From NCBI GenBank assembly GCA_012729335.1, contig JAAYDJ010000037.1, positions 88,727 to 152,726 of the forward strand: DNA of 64,000 bases, in the 5' to 3' direction. Source of the stretch: Bacteroidales bacterium. Lineage in GTDB: Bacteria; Bacteroidota; Bacteroidia; Bacteroidales; Prolixibacteraceae. Below, in pieces: positions 1-10,400 of the stretch (within the stretch, counting starts at the first letter, position 1; each line of letters opens with the position of its first letter). The notes under the pieces are model-generated. The model had not been told where the DNA came from, searched no databases, and saw only the letters and a program-made list of their open reading frames with translations. The translations under genes and the position numbers were made by a program.

Positions 1-491
1 AGCTGCGCCCTGATCTGGTGGTGACGTCCGGTCAGCAGCTCAATCTCCAGCAGGTGGTAGTGGTCGGAACTGGCCAGGGTCCGGTAGTTCAGGAGGGCGT
101 GTTTGGCGTCAAAAGCCCTGAAGGTATGGGCGTAGGATTTGTTTTTATCGGGACTGCGGGAGATCCAGTGTTCCAGGGTTCCGGCAGGTGGTTCCGGGTG
201 GTGGTCGACCACTGCCCAATAGATTTTGCGGATCTCCTCCCTGCTCTGGAACATCTTGTTGAAGCGGGCGAGGGTTTTAGAGGTGCGGGCCATCAGCACG
301 ATGCCGCTGGTGGGGCGGTCGATCCGGTGGGGCAGACCCAGGAAAACCTCCCCGGGTTTGTGGTATTTTTCCTTGAGGTAGGCTTTTACCTCATCCAGCA
401 GGGGCGTATCACCCGTTTGGTCCACCATCACGATCTCCCCGCAGGCCTTGTTGACGGCTATAATGTGGTTATCTTCAAATATGATCTCCAT
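1..491 (-). CDS. RluA-family pseudouridine synthase, 3' end off window
   Basis: About 163 N-terminal codons of a minus-strand gene are present, and the rest lies beyond base 1. The reading starts MEIIFEDNHIIAVNKACGEI. It contains LPHRIDRPTSGI, the RluA/RluC/RluD active-site signature in which the Asp is the catalytic nucleophile, and near the window edge GRHHQIRAQL, the conserved G-R-x-H-Q-I-R RNA-binding motif. These enzymes isomerise specific uridines in rRNA or tRNA to pseudouridine in the cytoplasm. No S4 domain precedes the catalytic domain, as in the short RluA-like members of Bacteroidota. The substrate cannot be told from this fragment. The gene diverges from dnaK across about 276 bp. 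The plus-strand frame over it is a shadow. Confidence 0.9.
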   Translation of the reverse strand, partial: MEIIFEDNHIIAVNKACGEIVMVDQTGDTPLLDEVKAYLKEKYHKPGEVFLGLPHRIDRPTSGIVLMARTSKTLARFNKMFQSREEIRKIYWAVVDHHPEPPAGTLEHWISRSPDKNKSYAHTFRAFDAKHALLNYRTLASSDHYHLLEIELLTGRHHQIRAQ

Positions 492-767
492 AATTACAGC
501 AAAATTAAGATTTACTCCGGAAATCATGAAGCCATCGTGTGCGTTTGCACCCCCGGGAGGGTGTTTTTGCATTGCGGCCCAAGAGATCAGGGAGGAGTTG
601 TGTGGGGCTATGCGGGGCTGTCGTTTTGGCAGAAATCGTGACATGCCGTTCGTCCCACCCCTGGGGTTTATGCCAGAATTGCCAGCAATCCCCTCTCACG
701 GGCTATGGCATAATCATTGCTTGAAGGAGGTAGTTTTCAAAGCATAAACATTTAAATTCAAAATAGA

Positions 768-2711
768 ATGGGAAAAATTATTGGTATCGATTTGGGAACC
801 ACCAATTCATGTGTGGCCGTCATGGAGGGCAATGAGCCTGTGGTAATACCCAACAGTGAAGGGAAGCGGACCACCCCCTCCATTGTGGCTTTTGTAGAGA
901 ACGGGGAGAGGAAGATCGGTGATCCGGCCAAACGCCAGGCCATCACCAACCCCCGGAAAACCGTATACTCTATCAAGCGGTTGATGGGGGAGACCTTTGA
1001 CCGTTGCGAAAAGGAGATCAAGCGGGTGACCTATAATGTGGTCAGGGGTGACAACAATACGCCGCGTGTGCAAATCGACGACCGGAAATATTCACCGCAG
1101 GAAATTTCGGCTATGGTTCTGCAGAAGATGAAAAAGACGGCCGAGGATTATCTGGGGCAGGAAGTGACCGAGGCGGTGATTACCGTGCCGGCCTATTTCA
1201 ATGATTCGCAGCGCCAGGCTACCAAGGAGGCGGGTGAGATTGCCGGGCTGACGGTGCGCCGCATCATCAATGAGCCGACGGCGGCATCCCTGGCTTATGG
1301 CCTTGACAAGATGCACAAGGATATGAAGATTGCCGTGTTTGACCTGGGGGGTGGTACATTTGACATTTCCATCCTGGAGCTGGGCGACGGCGTCTTCGAG
1401 GTGAAGTCGACCGATGGGGATACCCATCTGGGGGGTGACGATTTTGACCAGACCATCATCGACTGGCTGGCTGCCGAATTCCAGAGCGAGGAAGGCGTTG
1501 ACCTGCGGAAGGATCCCATGGCCCTGCAGCGCCTGAAGGAAGCGGCCGAAAAGGCCAAGATCGAGCTGTCGAGCACGACGCAGTCGGAGATTAACCTGCC
1601 CTACATCATGCCGGTGAACGGGATTCCGAAGCACCTGGTGAAAACGCTGACCCGGGCCAAATTTGAGCAGCTTGCCGACCAACTGATCAATGCGACCATC
1701 GAGCCCTGCCGCAAGGCCCTGAAGAATGCAGGGATGAGTGCTTCCGACATCGACGAGGTGATCCTGGTGGGAGGTTCCACACGTATTCCCGCGGTGCAGC
1801 AGAAAGTGGAAGAATTCTTCGGCAAGAAACCTTCAAAGGGGGTGAACCCCGATGAGGTGGTGGCCGTGGGCGCTGCCATCCAGGGTGGTGTGCTGACCGG
1901 TGAGGTGAAGGATGTGCTCCTGCTTGATGTGACGCCTCTTTCGCTGGGGATTGAGACGATGGGAGGGGTAATGACCCGGCTCATCGAATCCAATACGACG
2001 ATTCCCACCAAGAAAACCGAGACTTTCACGACGGCTTCCGACAACCAGCCTTCGGTGGAGATTCACGTGCTGCAGGGAGAGCGGCCCATGGCTTCGGGCA
2101 ACAAAACCATCGGCAGGTTCCATCTCGACGGTATTCCGCCGGCGCCGCGGGGAATACCCCAGATCGAGGTCACCTTTGACATCGACGCCAACGGGATTCT
2201 GCATGTGACGGCCCGTGACAAGGCGACCGGCAAGACCCAGTCGATCAGGATCGAAGCCTCATCGGGGCTCTCCGATGCCGAGATCAAAAGGATGAAGGAC
2301 GAGGCGGCCGCCAATGCCGAAGCCGACCGTCAGGCCAAGGAGCGGGTGGAGAAGATCAACCAGGCCGACAGTCTGATTTTCCAGACCGAGAAGCAGCTGA
2401 AGGAGTTTGGCGATAAGATTCCTGCCGACAAAAAGCAGCCCATAGAGGCGGCGCTGGCCAACCTGAAGGAAGCGCATAAGAACCAGGATCTGGGGGCCAT
2501 TGATGCGGCCATGGCCGAGCTGAACAATGTGTTCCAGGCGGCTTCGCAGGAGATGTACAACGCCTCCGGAGCCCAGGGAGGACCCCAGGGTGGCTATGCC
2601 GGCGGCCCGCAGGGCGATTTCACCGGCGGCCAGTCACAGCAGGGACAAGGCAACAGCCAGTCCAAACCCGACGGCGAAGTGACCGACGTGGATTTTGAAG
2701 AAGTGAAGTAA
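768..2711 (+). CDS. dnaK: Molecular chaperone DnaK (Hsp70)
   Basis: A 647-residue Hsp70, the usual DnaK length. The nucleotide-binding domain covers about residues 1-385 and begins [13 protein letters not shown], with the second phosphate motif [11 protein letters not shown]. The interdomain linker and start of the substrate-binding domain show [17 protein letters not shown]. The helical lid spans about 505-605, followed by a Gly/Gln-rich tail and the acidic terminus [10 protein letters not shown]. DnaK binds exposed hydrophobic segments of client proteins in an ATP cycle with DnaJ and GrpE. Neither partner gene is adjacent, so dnaK appears monocistronic, with its own terminator directly downstream. 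I saw no CIRCE inverted repeat in the 276-bp upstream gap. The start ATG follows an A-rich leader, typical of Bacteroidota. Confidence 0.98.
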   Translation: MGKIIGIDLGTTNSCVAVMEGNEPVVIPNSEGKRTTPSIVAFVENGERKIGDPAKRQAITNPRKTVYSIKRLMGETFDRCEKEIKRVTYNVVRGDNNTPRVQIDDRKYSPQEISAMVLQKMKKTAEDYLGQEVTEAVITVPAYFNDSQRQATKEAGEIAGLTVRRIINEPTAASLAYGLDKMHKDMKIAVFDLGGGTFDISILELGDGVFEVKSTDGDTHLGGDDFDQTIIDWLAAEFQSEEGVDLRKDPMALQRLKEAAEKAKIELSSTTQSEINLPYIMPVNGIPKHLVKTLTRAKFEQLADQLINATIEPCRKALKNAGMSASDIDEVILVGGSTRIPAVQQKVEEFFGKKPSKGVNPDEVVAVGAAIQGGVLTGEVKDVLLLDVTPLSLGIETMGGVMTRLIESNTTIPTKKTETFTTASDNQPSVEIHVLQGERPMASGNKTIGRFHLDGIPPAPRGIPQIEVTFDIDANGILHVTARDKATGKTQSIRIEASSGLSDAEIKRMKDEAAANAEADRQAKERVEKINQADSLIFQTEKQLKEFGDKIPADKKQPIEAALANLKEAHKNQDLGAIDAAMAELNNVFQAASQEMYNASGAQGGPQGGYAGGPQGDFTGGQSQQGQGNSQSKPDGEVTDVDFEEVK

Positions 2712-2742
2712 ATGCCCGCGAAAAGCATTTGCTAAAAATATT

Positions 2743-2783
2743 AAAACCGCTGTATATGAATTTTATACAGCGGTTTTTTTTTG
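2743..2783 (+). terminator. Rho-independent terminator of dnaK
   Basis: A perfect 12-bp stem, AACCGCTGTATA (2745-2756) with TATACAGCGGTT (2764-2775), closes a 7-nt loop and is followed by a run of T. It lies about 35 nt after the dnaK stop and separates the housekeeping gene from the AT-rich defence island. Confidence 0.92.
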
Positions 2784-2866
2784 TTTGTAAAGGGCAGAAA
2801 CCAACTCTTAAGATTACTTTTTTAGCCTGGCCGGACAACTAAATATCACATTTCAGGCAATATAGA

Positions 2867-2896
2867 TTGTTTATTGCCGGTTATGTGATATATTTG
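2867..2896 (+). promoter_or_regulatory. Bacteroidota-type promoter of abiE operon
   Basis: TTG at 2867-2869, exactly 19 nt, then TATATTTG at 2889-2896 match the Bacteroidota consensus TTG-N19-TAnnTTTG perfectly. Transcription would start near 2902, so the in-frame GTG at 2898 cannot be the translation start. The ATG at 2913 is favoured, giving a very short leader. Confidence 0.85.
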
Positions 2897-2912
2897 TGTG
2901 TATACATTAAAG

Positions 2913-3632
2913 ATGATAACAACAAAGGACATATTAAATTTTGCCATTACCCGGAAACGCTTTACCCGGAAAGAATTGACCGACTATTTAAAAAGTCAGG
3001 TCAAAGACGATTCACTAAGTTCCTTATCCGAACAACTGGACCGGCTTTTAAAATCCAATCATTTGGTTCGGTTAGAACGTGGCGTTTACAGCTTGTCCGG
3101 CGCTTCAAAAAATATTTTTATTCCGTTTCTTTCAAACGAACTCATGCAACTAAATCTGAGACTCAGAGCAAAGTTTCCGTTTGTCAATTATTGTGTGTGG
3201 AGCAGCCAATCCATTGCTCCTTACATGCATCACATTCCATTCCTGAATTACACCTATGTTGATGTGGACCGCGATGTAACCGAAGCAGTTTTCGATTTAC
3301 TGAACAGTGACAGCTTAGTTCGTGTTTTTTTGTGCCCAAGCCAGAATGATTTCAGCCGTTACATTTCGGGGAACGAATCGGTGATAGTTCGTCCATTAAT
3401 TTCCGAAGCGCCGTTACAGACCATACAAGGATTTAGTGCTCCTACCATTGAGAAGATTTTGGTAGATGTGGCCGGAGACCTGGAGTTTGATTTCCTGCAG
3501 GGCGCAGAAATTTCATATTTCTACCGGAATGTTGTACAGCGCCACAACATCAGTAAAAGCAAACTCCTGCGATACGCAACCCGTCGTGGCCGACGCCTGC
3601 AAGTCGAACAATTGTACCTGAATTCATTATGA
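2913..3632 (+). CDS. abiEi: AbiEi-family antitoxin / transcriptional regulator
   Basis: A 239-residue protein with an N-terminal winged-helix-like region (about residues 1-60, TTKDILNFAITRKRFTRKEL and LVRLERGVYSL), as in AbiEi antitoxins of type IV toxin-antitoxin systems. In that family the winged helix represses the operon and the C-terminal domain counters the toxin. The remaining domain is consistent with the Bacteroidota branch of AbiEi proteins. The ATG at 2913 is chosen because the promoter -7 box ends at 2896. The gene overlaps the toxin gene by ATGA at 3629-3632, the translational coupling usual for these pairs. Autoregulation is likely from family knowledge, but I could not identify the operator. 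Family assignment rests on context plus the HTH pattern. Confidence 0.8.
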   Translation: MITTKDILNFAITRKRFTRKELTDYLKSQVKDDSLSSLSEQLDRLLKSNHLVRLERGVYSLSGASKNIFIPFLSNELMQLNLRLRAKFPFVNYCVWSSQSIAPYMHHIPFLNYTYVDVDRDVTEAVFDLLNSDSLVRVFLCPSQNDFSRYISGNESVIVRPLISEAPLQTIQGFSAPTIEKILVDVAGDLEFDFLQGAEISYFYRNVVQRHNISKSKLLRYATRRGRRLQVEQLYLNSL

Positions 3633-4699
3633 TACACCCCGATAGCCGCAGCATAGAATGGATGCATAAAGTTGCTGCAGAAAACAATTTTAAAGACATC
3701 GCGCTAATTGAGAAAACCATTCGTGCCTTTTCATTGCTCGAATCGTTGGTTCGCTCGGGTTGCCCCTTTGTTTTCAAAGGAGGTACATCACTGATGTTAC
3801 ATCTCAATAGCGCCCGGAGGCTATCGATTGACATCGACATTATTTGTCCGCCCGGAACCGACATCGAACTATATATACATCAGTTTGCGCACGAATATGG
3901 CTTCGAAGAAGTGCAGCTCGTTGAACGCCAGAGCGCCCGAAATATACCCAAAAGCCACGCCAAGTATTTTTACCAGGTAAGTTATTATACCAACACGGAT
4001 GTGGGAAATATTCTGCTTGACGTATTGTTCGAAGATGTGCATTACAGTAAGGTGGAGCAACTGCCCATTGTCAGCCGTTTTCTAAAAAACGAAGGAGAGC
4101 CATTTCTGGTAAATGTGCCGGGCAGTGCCGATTTATTGGGCGATAAACTCACAGCATTCGCACCTAATACTACCGGAATACCCTATTTCAAAGGCGAAAA
4201 GAACTGCTCCATGGAGATAATCAAGCAACTGTTTGATGTTGCTTCGCTGTTCGACATCACCAATGATTTGACGGTGGTTTCCGAAACCTTCCGCAAGTTT
4301 GCTGCCGTTGAACTAGGTTACCGTGGACTCGATCCCGAGAATATCCAACAGGTACTCGACGACATTTTTCAAACTTCACTTTGCATCTGTATGCAGGGAA
4401 CGGCCGATGCCGAGAATTTCAAATTATTACAGGATGGTATCCGGCGTATTCAGAGTTTTATCCACAGCGAAAAATACAGGATTGAAAGCGCTACTGTGAA
4501 TGCCTCAAAAGCAGCCTATTTGTCAACGCTAATGGCTAAAGGGATAGCAAAAGTAAATCATTTCGACCCTGATAACATAGAATCCCTTCGCGATGCTACT
4601 ATTCCGGAACCTTTACCCAACCGGTTGAACCGGCTAAAGCGTACCAATATTGAAGCATTTTTCTACTGGAATGAGATTGGAAGGCTGGCTGCAGGCTAA
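3629..4699 (+). CDS. abiEii: AbiEii/AbiGii-family nucleotidyltransferase toxin
   Basis: A 356-residue protein with the DNA polymerase beta-like nucleotidyltransferase signature: FKGGTSLMLHLNSARRLSID followed by IDII (about residues 49-72). This is G-G-T/S, then D-x-D metal-binding carboxylates. A downstream LLGDKLTAFAP block matches the conserved Lys motif of AbiEii proteins. Members of this family transfer nucleotides to tRNA or other acceptors and arrest growth, giving abortive infection against phage. The frame is intact and overlaps the antitoxin gene by 4 bp. It lies 78 bp upstream of the type I restriction locus, so both sit in one AT-rich defence island. The exact substrate of this member is unknown. 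Confidence 0.85.
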   Translation: MIHPDSRSIEWMHKVAAENNFKDIALIEKTIRAFSLLESLVRSGCPFVFKGGTSLMLHLNSARRLSIDIDIICPPGTDIELYIHQFAHEYGFEEVQLVERQSARNIPKSHAKYFYQVSYYTNTDVGNILLDVLFEDVHYSKVEQLPIVSRFLKNEGEPFLVNVPGSADLLGDKLTAFAPNTTGIPYFKGEKNCSMEIIKQLFDVASLFDITNDLTVVSETFRKFAAVELGYRGLDPENIQQVLDDIFQTSLCICMQGTADAENFKLLQDGIRRIQSFIHSEKYRIESATVNASKAAYLSTLMAKGIAKVNHFDPDNIESLRDATIPEPLPNRLNRLKRTNIEAFFYWNEIGRLAAG

Positions 4700-4777
4700 A
4701 CTATGTTCAGTATTTAAAATTGAATTGTCAATAAGTATATATTATGATTATTTTTAGATCTGTTAAGTAACCCAATA

Positions 4778-6355
4778 ATGGCTAAGAAGCAATATATAAC
4801 CAAAGAACTGACGCTCGAACAGATACTCTGGAATTGCCGCGATATTTTGCGCGGAAAAGTTGAAAAAGCTGATAACCGAAATGCGGTGCTCTCTCTATCG
4901 TTTCTGAAGTTTGCCGGAGATAAATTTCTCAACCGGAGAGATGAAATCATCGAAGAATTGAAAAAAGAGGACTTCGCTGAAGAAATGCTCATAGCACTTT
5001 CTGATAGTCCGGCAGCTTATACCAAAGTGAATGTGTTTTACCTGCAACAACATTGCCGTTAGTCATATATTGTCGAGAAGGCAGGCGATGCCACCATTGC
5101 CCATATTCTCGATACGGCCATGGCAGATATTGAAGCACAGAACCCACAACTGGCAGGAGCTTTGCCACAAAAGTTCTTTACTTCGCTACGCGTCGAAACC
5201 AAAACGCTCAAATCTTTGATTGACGAAATCAATAAAATCTCCTCCGAACGTTTTCAAGAAAAAGACTTAATAGGCCGGGTTTACGAATACTTCTTACAGG
5301 AGTTTTCCATTGACGAGCGAAAAGACAAAGGCGAATTTTACACGCCCAAATGTATTGTTGAACTGATTGCCGAACTGCTAGAACCTTATCAGGGGAAAAT
5401 TTACGACCCCTGTTGTGGTTCGGGCGGCATGTTTGTACAATCCATGAAATTTGTGGAAGCCCACGGAGGCAATACCTCAAATATCAGCGTTTACGGGCAG
5501 GAAAGCACCCCGAGTACTTATCGGCTGGCCAAAATGAACCTTGCTATTAGAGGTATTTCGCACAATTTGGGAAAAGAAGCGGTAAGCACCTTCTCCAACG
5601 ATCAGCACAAAGATTTGAAGGTCGATTTTATAATGGCAAATCCCCCCTTTAATCTGAAAAAGTGGCGCGGCGAGGATGAGTTGACCACCGATGTACGATG
5701 GAGCGGCTATGCTACGCCTCCGGTAAGCAATGCTAACTATGCCTGGATTTTACACATGCTTTCCAAACTCGATGTTACCGATGGGATTGCTGGTTTCCTG
5801 CTGGCAAACGGAGCATTGGGTGCTGATGCCGAAGAAATCAAAATAAGAAAACAACTCATTAAAAACGACAAAGTGGAAGCCATTATCGTACTTCCGCGCG
5901 AAATGTTTTACTCAACCGATATAAGTGTAACCCTCTGGATTCTGAACAACAACAAACGGGCAGGCATACGGAATGGCCGCCAGTTGCGGAGCCGCGAACA
6001 CGAAATTCTGTTTGTTGACCTCCGCACCTGGAACCAGAACATTTATGAGAAAAGCTACGTCTATTTCACACATGAACAGATCTTAGCGGTTAAAAAGATT
6101 TACAATGATTTTCAAGCAGTTGACCGCCCCGAAAAGTACGGGCAGCCAGAGTTGTACCGTGCTGTAAAACTCGACGAAATCAAAAAGAAAAAATACTCGC
6201 TCGTGCCCAGCCAATATATCGAATTTATCGACCACGATTTGGAGATTGACCACGAAGCTGAAATGCAACGCATTCAGGCCGATTTAAAAGAGCTGATGAA
6301 ACGTGAAAAGCTCAGTCAAACCCAACTGTTAAACGCCTTTATAAACCTCGGATAA
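4778..6355 (+). pseudogene. hsdM: Type I RM methyltransferase HsdM, amber-interrupted
   Basis: The reading frame covers 525 sense-length codons but has an in-frame TAG at 5060-5062. The first part (4778-5059) is the HsdM N-terminal helical domain. The second part continues in the same frame with SYIVEKAGDATIAHILDT and carries the SAM-binding motif YDPCCGSGGMF and the catalytic motif MANPPFNL of N6-adenine methyltransferases. HsdM proteins normally read R-W-S-Y-I at the junction. Here the sequence is CGT TAG TCA TAT ATT, so one G-to-A change turned the Trp codon TGG into amber. The first in-frame ATG after the stop is 5120, so a separate C-terminal piece could be made, but it would lack the N-terminal domain. 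No other lesion was seen. A sequencing error is possible. Confidence 0.9.
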
Positions 6356-6359
6356 GGGA

Positions 6360-7478
6360 TTGAATGAAGCATTGTTGGGGGAATTGATTGAACCTTGTTA
6401 TGATAACAATAGTGGCGAATTGTATGGGTTGAGTTCTGTTAAAGGCATTTCTATTATGAAGTGCTTTATAGAAACAAAAGCTAACATGGAAGGTGTTTCA
6501 TTAAAACCTTACATCCTTGTAGAACCCAATAGTTTTGCTTATGTGCCAACTACCTCACGTAATGGAGGGAAAATTACAATTGCCTTTAATCAAACACCAG
6601 AAACATTTATAGTTTCTTCTTCTTATCAAGTTTTTAAAGTAATAGATACAACTCGATTAATACCCGATTATCTGCATATCTGGTTACAGCGGGAAGAATT
6701 TGACCGCTATGCCCGTTTTAATTCATGGGGGAGTGCGCGAGAAGTCTTTTCATTTTCAGACATGTGCAACATATCGTTAAAACTCCCTTCTCTCGAAATT
6801 CAGCAAAAAGCCGTTGATGCTTATAAAGCCCTTCAGACGAACCTGGCAGCCTACACCGATGGAATCGATGATTTAAAACTGACCTGTCAGGCGTATATCG
6901 AAAAATTGGCCAAAGAATTTCCGGCTGAGGAAATTGGCGAATACATTGAACCTTGTAGCGAAAATAACACTGCGGAGAAATATGGATTGGATGCCCTAAA
7001 AGGGATTTCAATCCAGAAATGCTTTATCGAAACTAAAGCAAATATGGAAAACGTTTCGTTGAAACCGTATGTTTTGGTAGAGCCTGATGCATTTGCTTTT
7101 GTTCCAACTACTTCAAGAAACGGAGAGAAAATAACGATTGCATTGAATCATAGTTCTGACACCTATATTGTTTCCTCCTCTTATGAAGTTTTTAAAGTCA
7201 AATATTTTGAACAATTAGTGCCAGAATACCTGTTTTTGTGGCTCAGTCGCCCAGAGTTTGACCGCTATGCACGTTACAACTCGTGGGGGAGTGCCCGTGA
7301 GGTTTTTTCTTATGCCGATATGTGCCAGGTGAAAATTCCGATTCCACCAAAAAAAATGCAGCAAAGTATTGTAGATATATACCACGCTCAATACGAGCGT
7401 CAGAGAATTGCCGAAGAACTAAACCAAATACTGAAAGAAAGTTGCCCGGTGTTCATCCGGCAAAGCCTTTCGAACTAA
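6360..7478 (+). CDS. hsdS: Type I RM specificity subunit HsdS with duplicated TRDs
   Basis: A 372-residue HsdS that chooses the DNA target for HsdM and HsdR. Two target-recognition domains occupy about residues 1-165 and 190-350, each followed by a conserved helical spacer (IQQKAVDAYKALQTNLAAY and the C-terminal helix). The two halves are strikingly alike: KCFIETKANMEGVSLKPY in the first and KCFIETKANMENVSLKPY in the second, and both hold FDRYAR and NSWGSAREVFS. By hand alignment about three quarters of the first 85 residues match. Known logic of HsdS predicts that two similar domains read an inverted repeat, giving a symmetric bipartite target. The start is taken as TTG at 6360, 4 nt after hsdM, because the frame is closed upstream at 6342. 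The short N-terminus before the first motif is unusual. Confidence 0.85.
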   Translation: MNEALLGELIEPCYDNNSGELYGLSSVKGISIMKCFIETKANMEGVSLKPYILVEPNSFAYVPTTSRNGGKITIAFNQTPETFIVSSSYQVFKVIDTTRLIPDYLHIWLQREEFDRYARFNSWGSAREVFSFSDMCNISLKLPSLEIQQKAVDAYKALQTNLAAYTDGIDDLKLTCQAYIEKLAKEFPAEEIGEYIEPCSENNTAEKYGLDALKGISIQKCFIETKANMENVSLKPYVLVEPDAFAFVPTTSRNGEKITIALNHSSDTYIVSSSYEVFKVKYFEQLVPEYLFLWLSRPEFDRYARYNSWGSAREVFSYADMCQVKIPIPPKKMQQSIVDIYHAQYERQRIAEELNQILKESCPVFIRQSLSN

Positions 7479-7496
7479 CCGAAACCCAAACCGCAT

Positions 7497-10400
7497 ATGA
7501 AAACCTTTAGCGAATCCGAGTTTGAGGATGCCTTTATTGAGCTTTTAACCCAGAACGGCTGGGATTACACCAACGGCGAAACCATCCACCGCCGCCCTCA
7601 GGATGTATTGCTCGAAGATGATTTGCGCACCTATATAAATGCCCGGTACAAAAACGAGCATTTAACCGAAAAGGAGCTGCAAACCATCATCACTAGCGTG
7701 AAGTACGAAAACGAACCATCACTTTTTCAAACAAACCGCAACATCTTCAACCTCATTTGTTCTGGTTTTTATTTGCCGCGCGACAATGCCGATTTACCGA
7801 ACCTGCTTATTACATACATTGATTTCGAACAACCCGAAAACAATGAGTTTCGCTGTGTAAACCAGTTTACGGTTGTCAACATCGCCGAGCGCCGTCCCGA
7901 TATTTTATTGTTTATCAATGGCATTCCCATGCTGATTATCGAGTTGAAAAGTGCTATAAAGGAGGAAACCACCATTGAAGATGCCTGGAAGCAAATACAT
8001 TACCGCTACACACGCGATATCCCAATCTTGCTGCGGTACTGTTTTCTTTCTGTAATTTCCGATGGTGCCAATGCCCGCCTCGGTACCATTTTCACCCCTT
8101 ACGAGTATTATTATGCCTGGAAGAAGGTGAATAACGAAGATCCTACCTCAACCGGTATTGGCGAAATAATTACACTGGTTCGTGGCGCTTTGGCTGCTAA
8201 AAGGCTCCTCGAAATTATCCGCGACTATGTGTATTATCCCGACCCTTCGTTGTCGAAAGAAATGGAGATAGTTTGCCGCTACCCTCAGTTTTTTGCCACA
8301 CGTCTGCTATTCGATAACATTCGCCGCCATTTAAAAACCGAAACATTGGTCAAGGCTTTAGATGTAGGTGAGGCCGATGGTAAAGGTGGAACCTATTTTG
8401 GTGCTACCGGTTGCGGGAAAACCTATACCATGTTGTTCTTATCCCGGCAACTCACTTTGCGCGACAACAATTCATTCGGCAATCCTACCATTGTAGTCAT
8501 AACCGATCGTGAGGATTTGGAAACACAAACCTCCAAACTGTTCTGTGCTTCAACCAAATACCTCAATGAAGACAGCGTTCGGGCTATTGAAAGCAGGCAG
8601 GACTTGAAAAATGAGTTGGGGAGCCGTCAGAGTGGCGGAGTTTTTATAACCACCATCCAGAAATTTTGTTCCGAAACCGGCTTACTTTCCAGCCGTTCAA
8701 ATATCATTTGTATTTCTGACGAGGCGCACCGCTCGCAAATTAATACGGGCAGTAAACTCACCATATCGGATGAAAAAGGGGTTCAAACTTCATATGGTTT
8801 TGCCAAATACCTGCATGACTCCTTTCCAATGGCAACTTACGTTGGCTTTACCGGAACGCCAATAGACGAGACCATCCATGTTTTTGGAGGAATTGTGGAT
8901 ACCTATACCATGAAACAATCATATGAAGATGGTATTACGGTGCCCATTGCCTATGAACCACGTTTGGCCAGGGTATTGCTCAACGAACAGCAGGCGAAAG
9001 ATATTGAAATGTATTATCGCCAGTGCGAAGAGGAAGGCTCAACCGAAGAGCAGGTCGAAAAGAGCAAGAATGCAATGAGCCAGATGACCAAAATCCTGAT
9101 GCATCCGGAACGCCTGCGAAAACTGGCTGCCGATATGGTTCAACACTACAAGAAGCTCTGTGCTGAAAAACCGAAGGTGGTGCAAAAAGCCATGATTGTT
9201 TGTGCCGACCGCACCATTGCTTACTTACTGCATAGTGAGATAAAAAAAATACGCCCGCAGTGGTTTGAAGCGAGGAGATGCCAGGATGAATCGCTTTTGA
9301 CAAAAGAGCAACTGAATAAATTAATCCCTCTGCCGTTGGTCAACATCGTCGCTACACGCGATAAGGACGACCCAGAAGAAATGTACGACCTTTTAGGTGA
9401 TAAAAAGTTCCGTTCCCTGCTGGATGACCAGTTCAAAAACGACAACTCCAATTTTAAAATAGCCATCGTGGTCGATATGTGGAGCACTGGTTTTGATGTC
9501 CCTTCTCTTGCGGTTATGTACATCGACAAACCGTTGCAGCGCTACACTCATTCAGACTATTTCGCGTGTAAACCGGGTGTACCCGGGGAAAGATAGTGGA
9601 TTGGTAGTCGATTACATTGGAATCAAAGAGAACATGATGAAAGCCATCAAGCAATATGGTGGTGAAGGTGGTGGTAGCATCGAGGACCTCGAAGCCACCC
9701 TGAAAATTACACGCAACCACATTGAACTGGCCGGAAACATGCTGCACGGTTTCGATGCCTCAGACTTCTTTAAAAACAAGAATGCCCTTGCCCGGCTTCA
9801 TTGCCTCAACAGGGCGACCGAATTTGTTATGTCGGTTCAGGAAAACCAGTTACGGTACATGGACATTACCAAACGACTGAAAGCATCTTATGAAATTTGT
9901 TTCCCTTCCGGCTTACTGACTGATGATGAAACGGAAAAGGCACAGTTCTATTTGGCTATCCGGTCAATAATCTACAAGCATACGAAAGGTTATGCACCCG
10001 ATGCCGAAACCATGAACCGGCATGTGGAAGAAATGGTGAAACAGGCCATCTCGTGCAATGGAGTGGAAAACATCGTAAATGCTTCCGAAGCCGAAAGTAT
10101 TTTTAGTGAAGAATTCGAGAAAAAGTTGGATGATGTCAAAATGCCAATGACAAAATTCAACGCACTGTTAAAACTGCTCAAAAAATCAATTAATGATTAC
10201 CGTCGCAAGAATAGAACGCAGGCCAACCAATTTGATGAAATGTTGAAGAGGGTAGTGGAACGATACAATAACCGCGACAATCTGGTTTTCACCAATCAGG
10301 TAGTTGGCGATTTTGTCGATTCCCTTTCGGATGAATTGATGAATATCTTTACACAACTTGAAGACGATAAGAAGTCATTTGTGAAATTGGGTATTTCTTT

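Noticed and set aside
492..767. CIRCE or heat-shock promoter before dnaK
   Set aside because: No TTAGCACTC/GAGTGCTAA repeat and no convincing TTG-N19-TAnnTTTG were found in this gap.
5060..5062. TAG read as pyrrolysine or by codon reassignment
   Set aside because: TAG is used as the normal stop here (for example at the end of the decarboxylase gene), and the conserved residue is Trp. A mutation or sequencing error is simpler.
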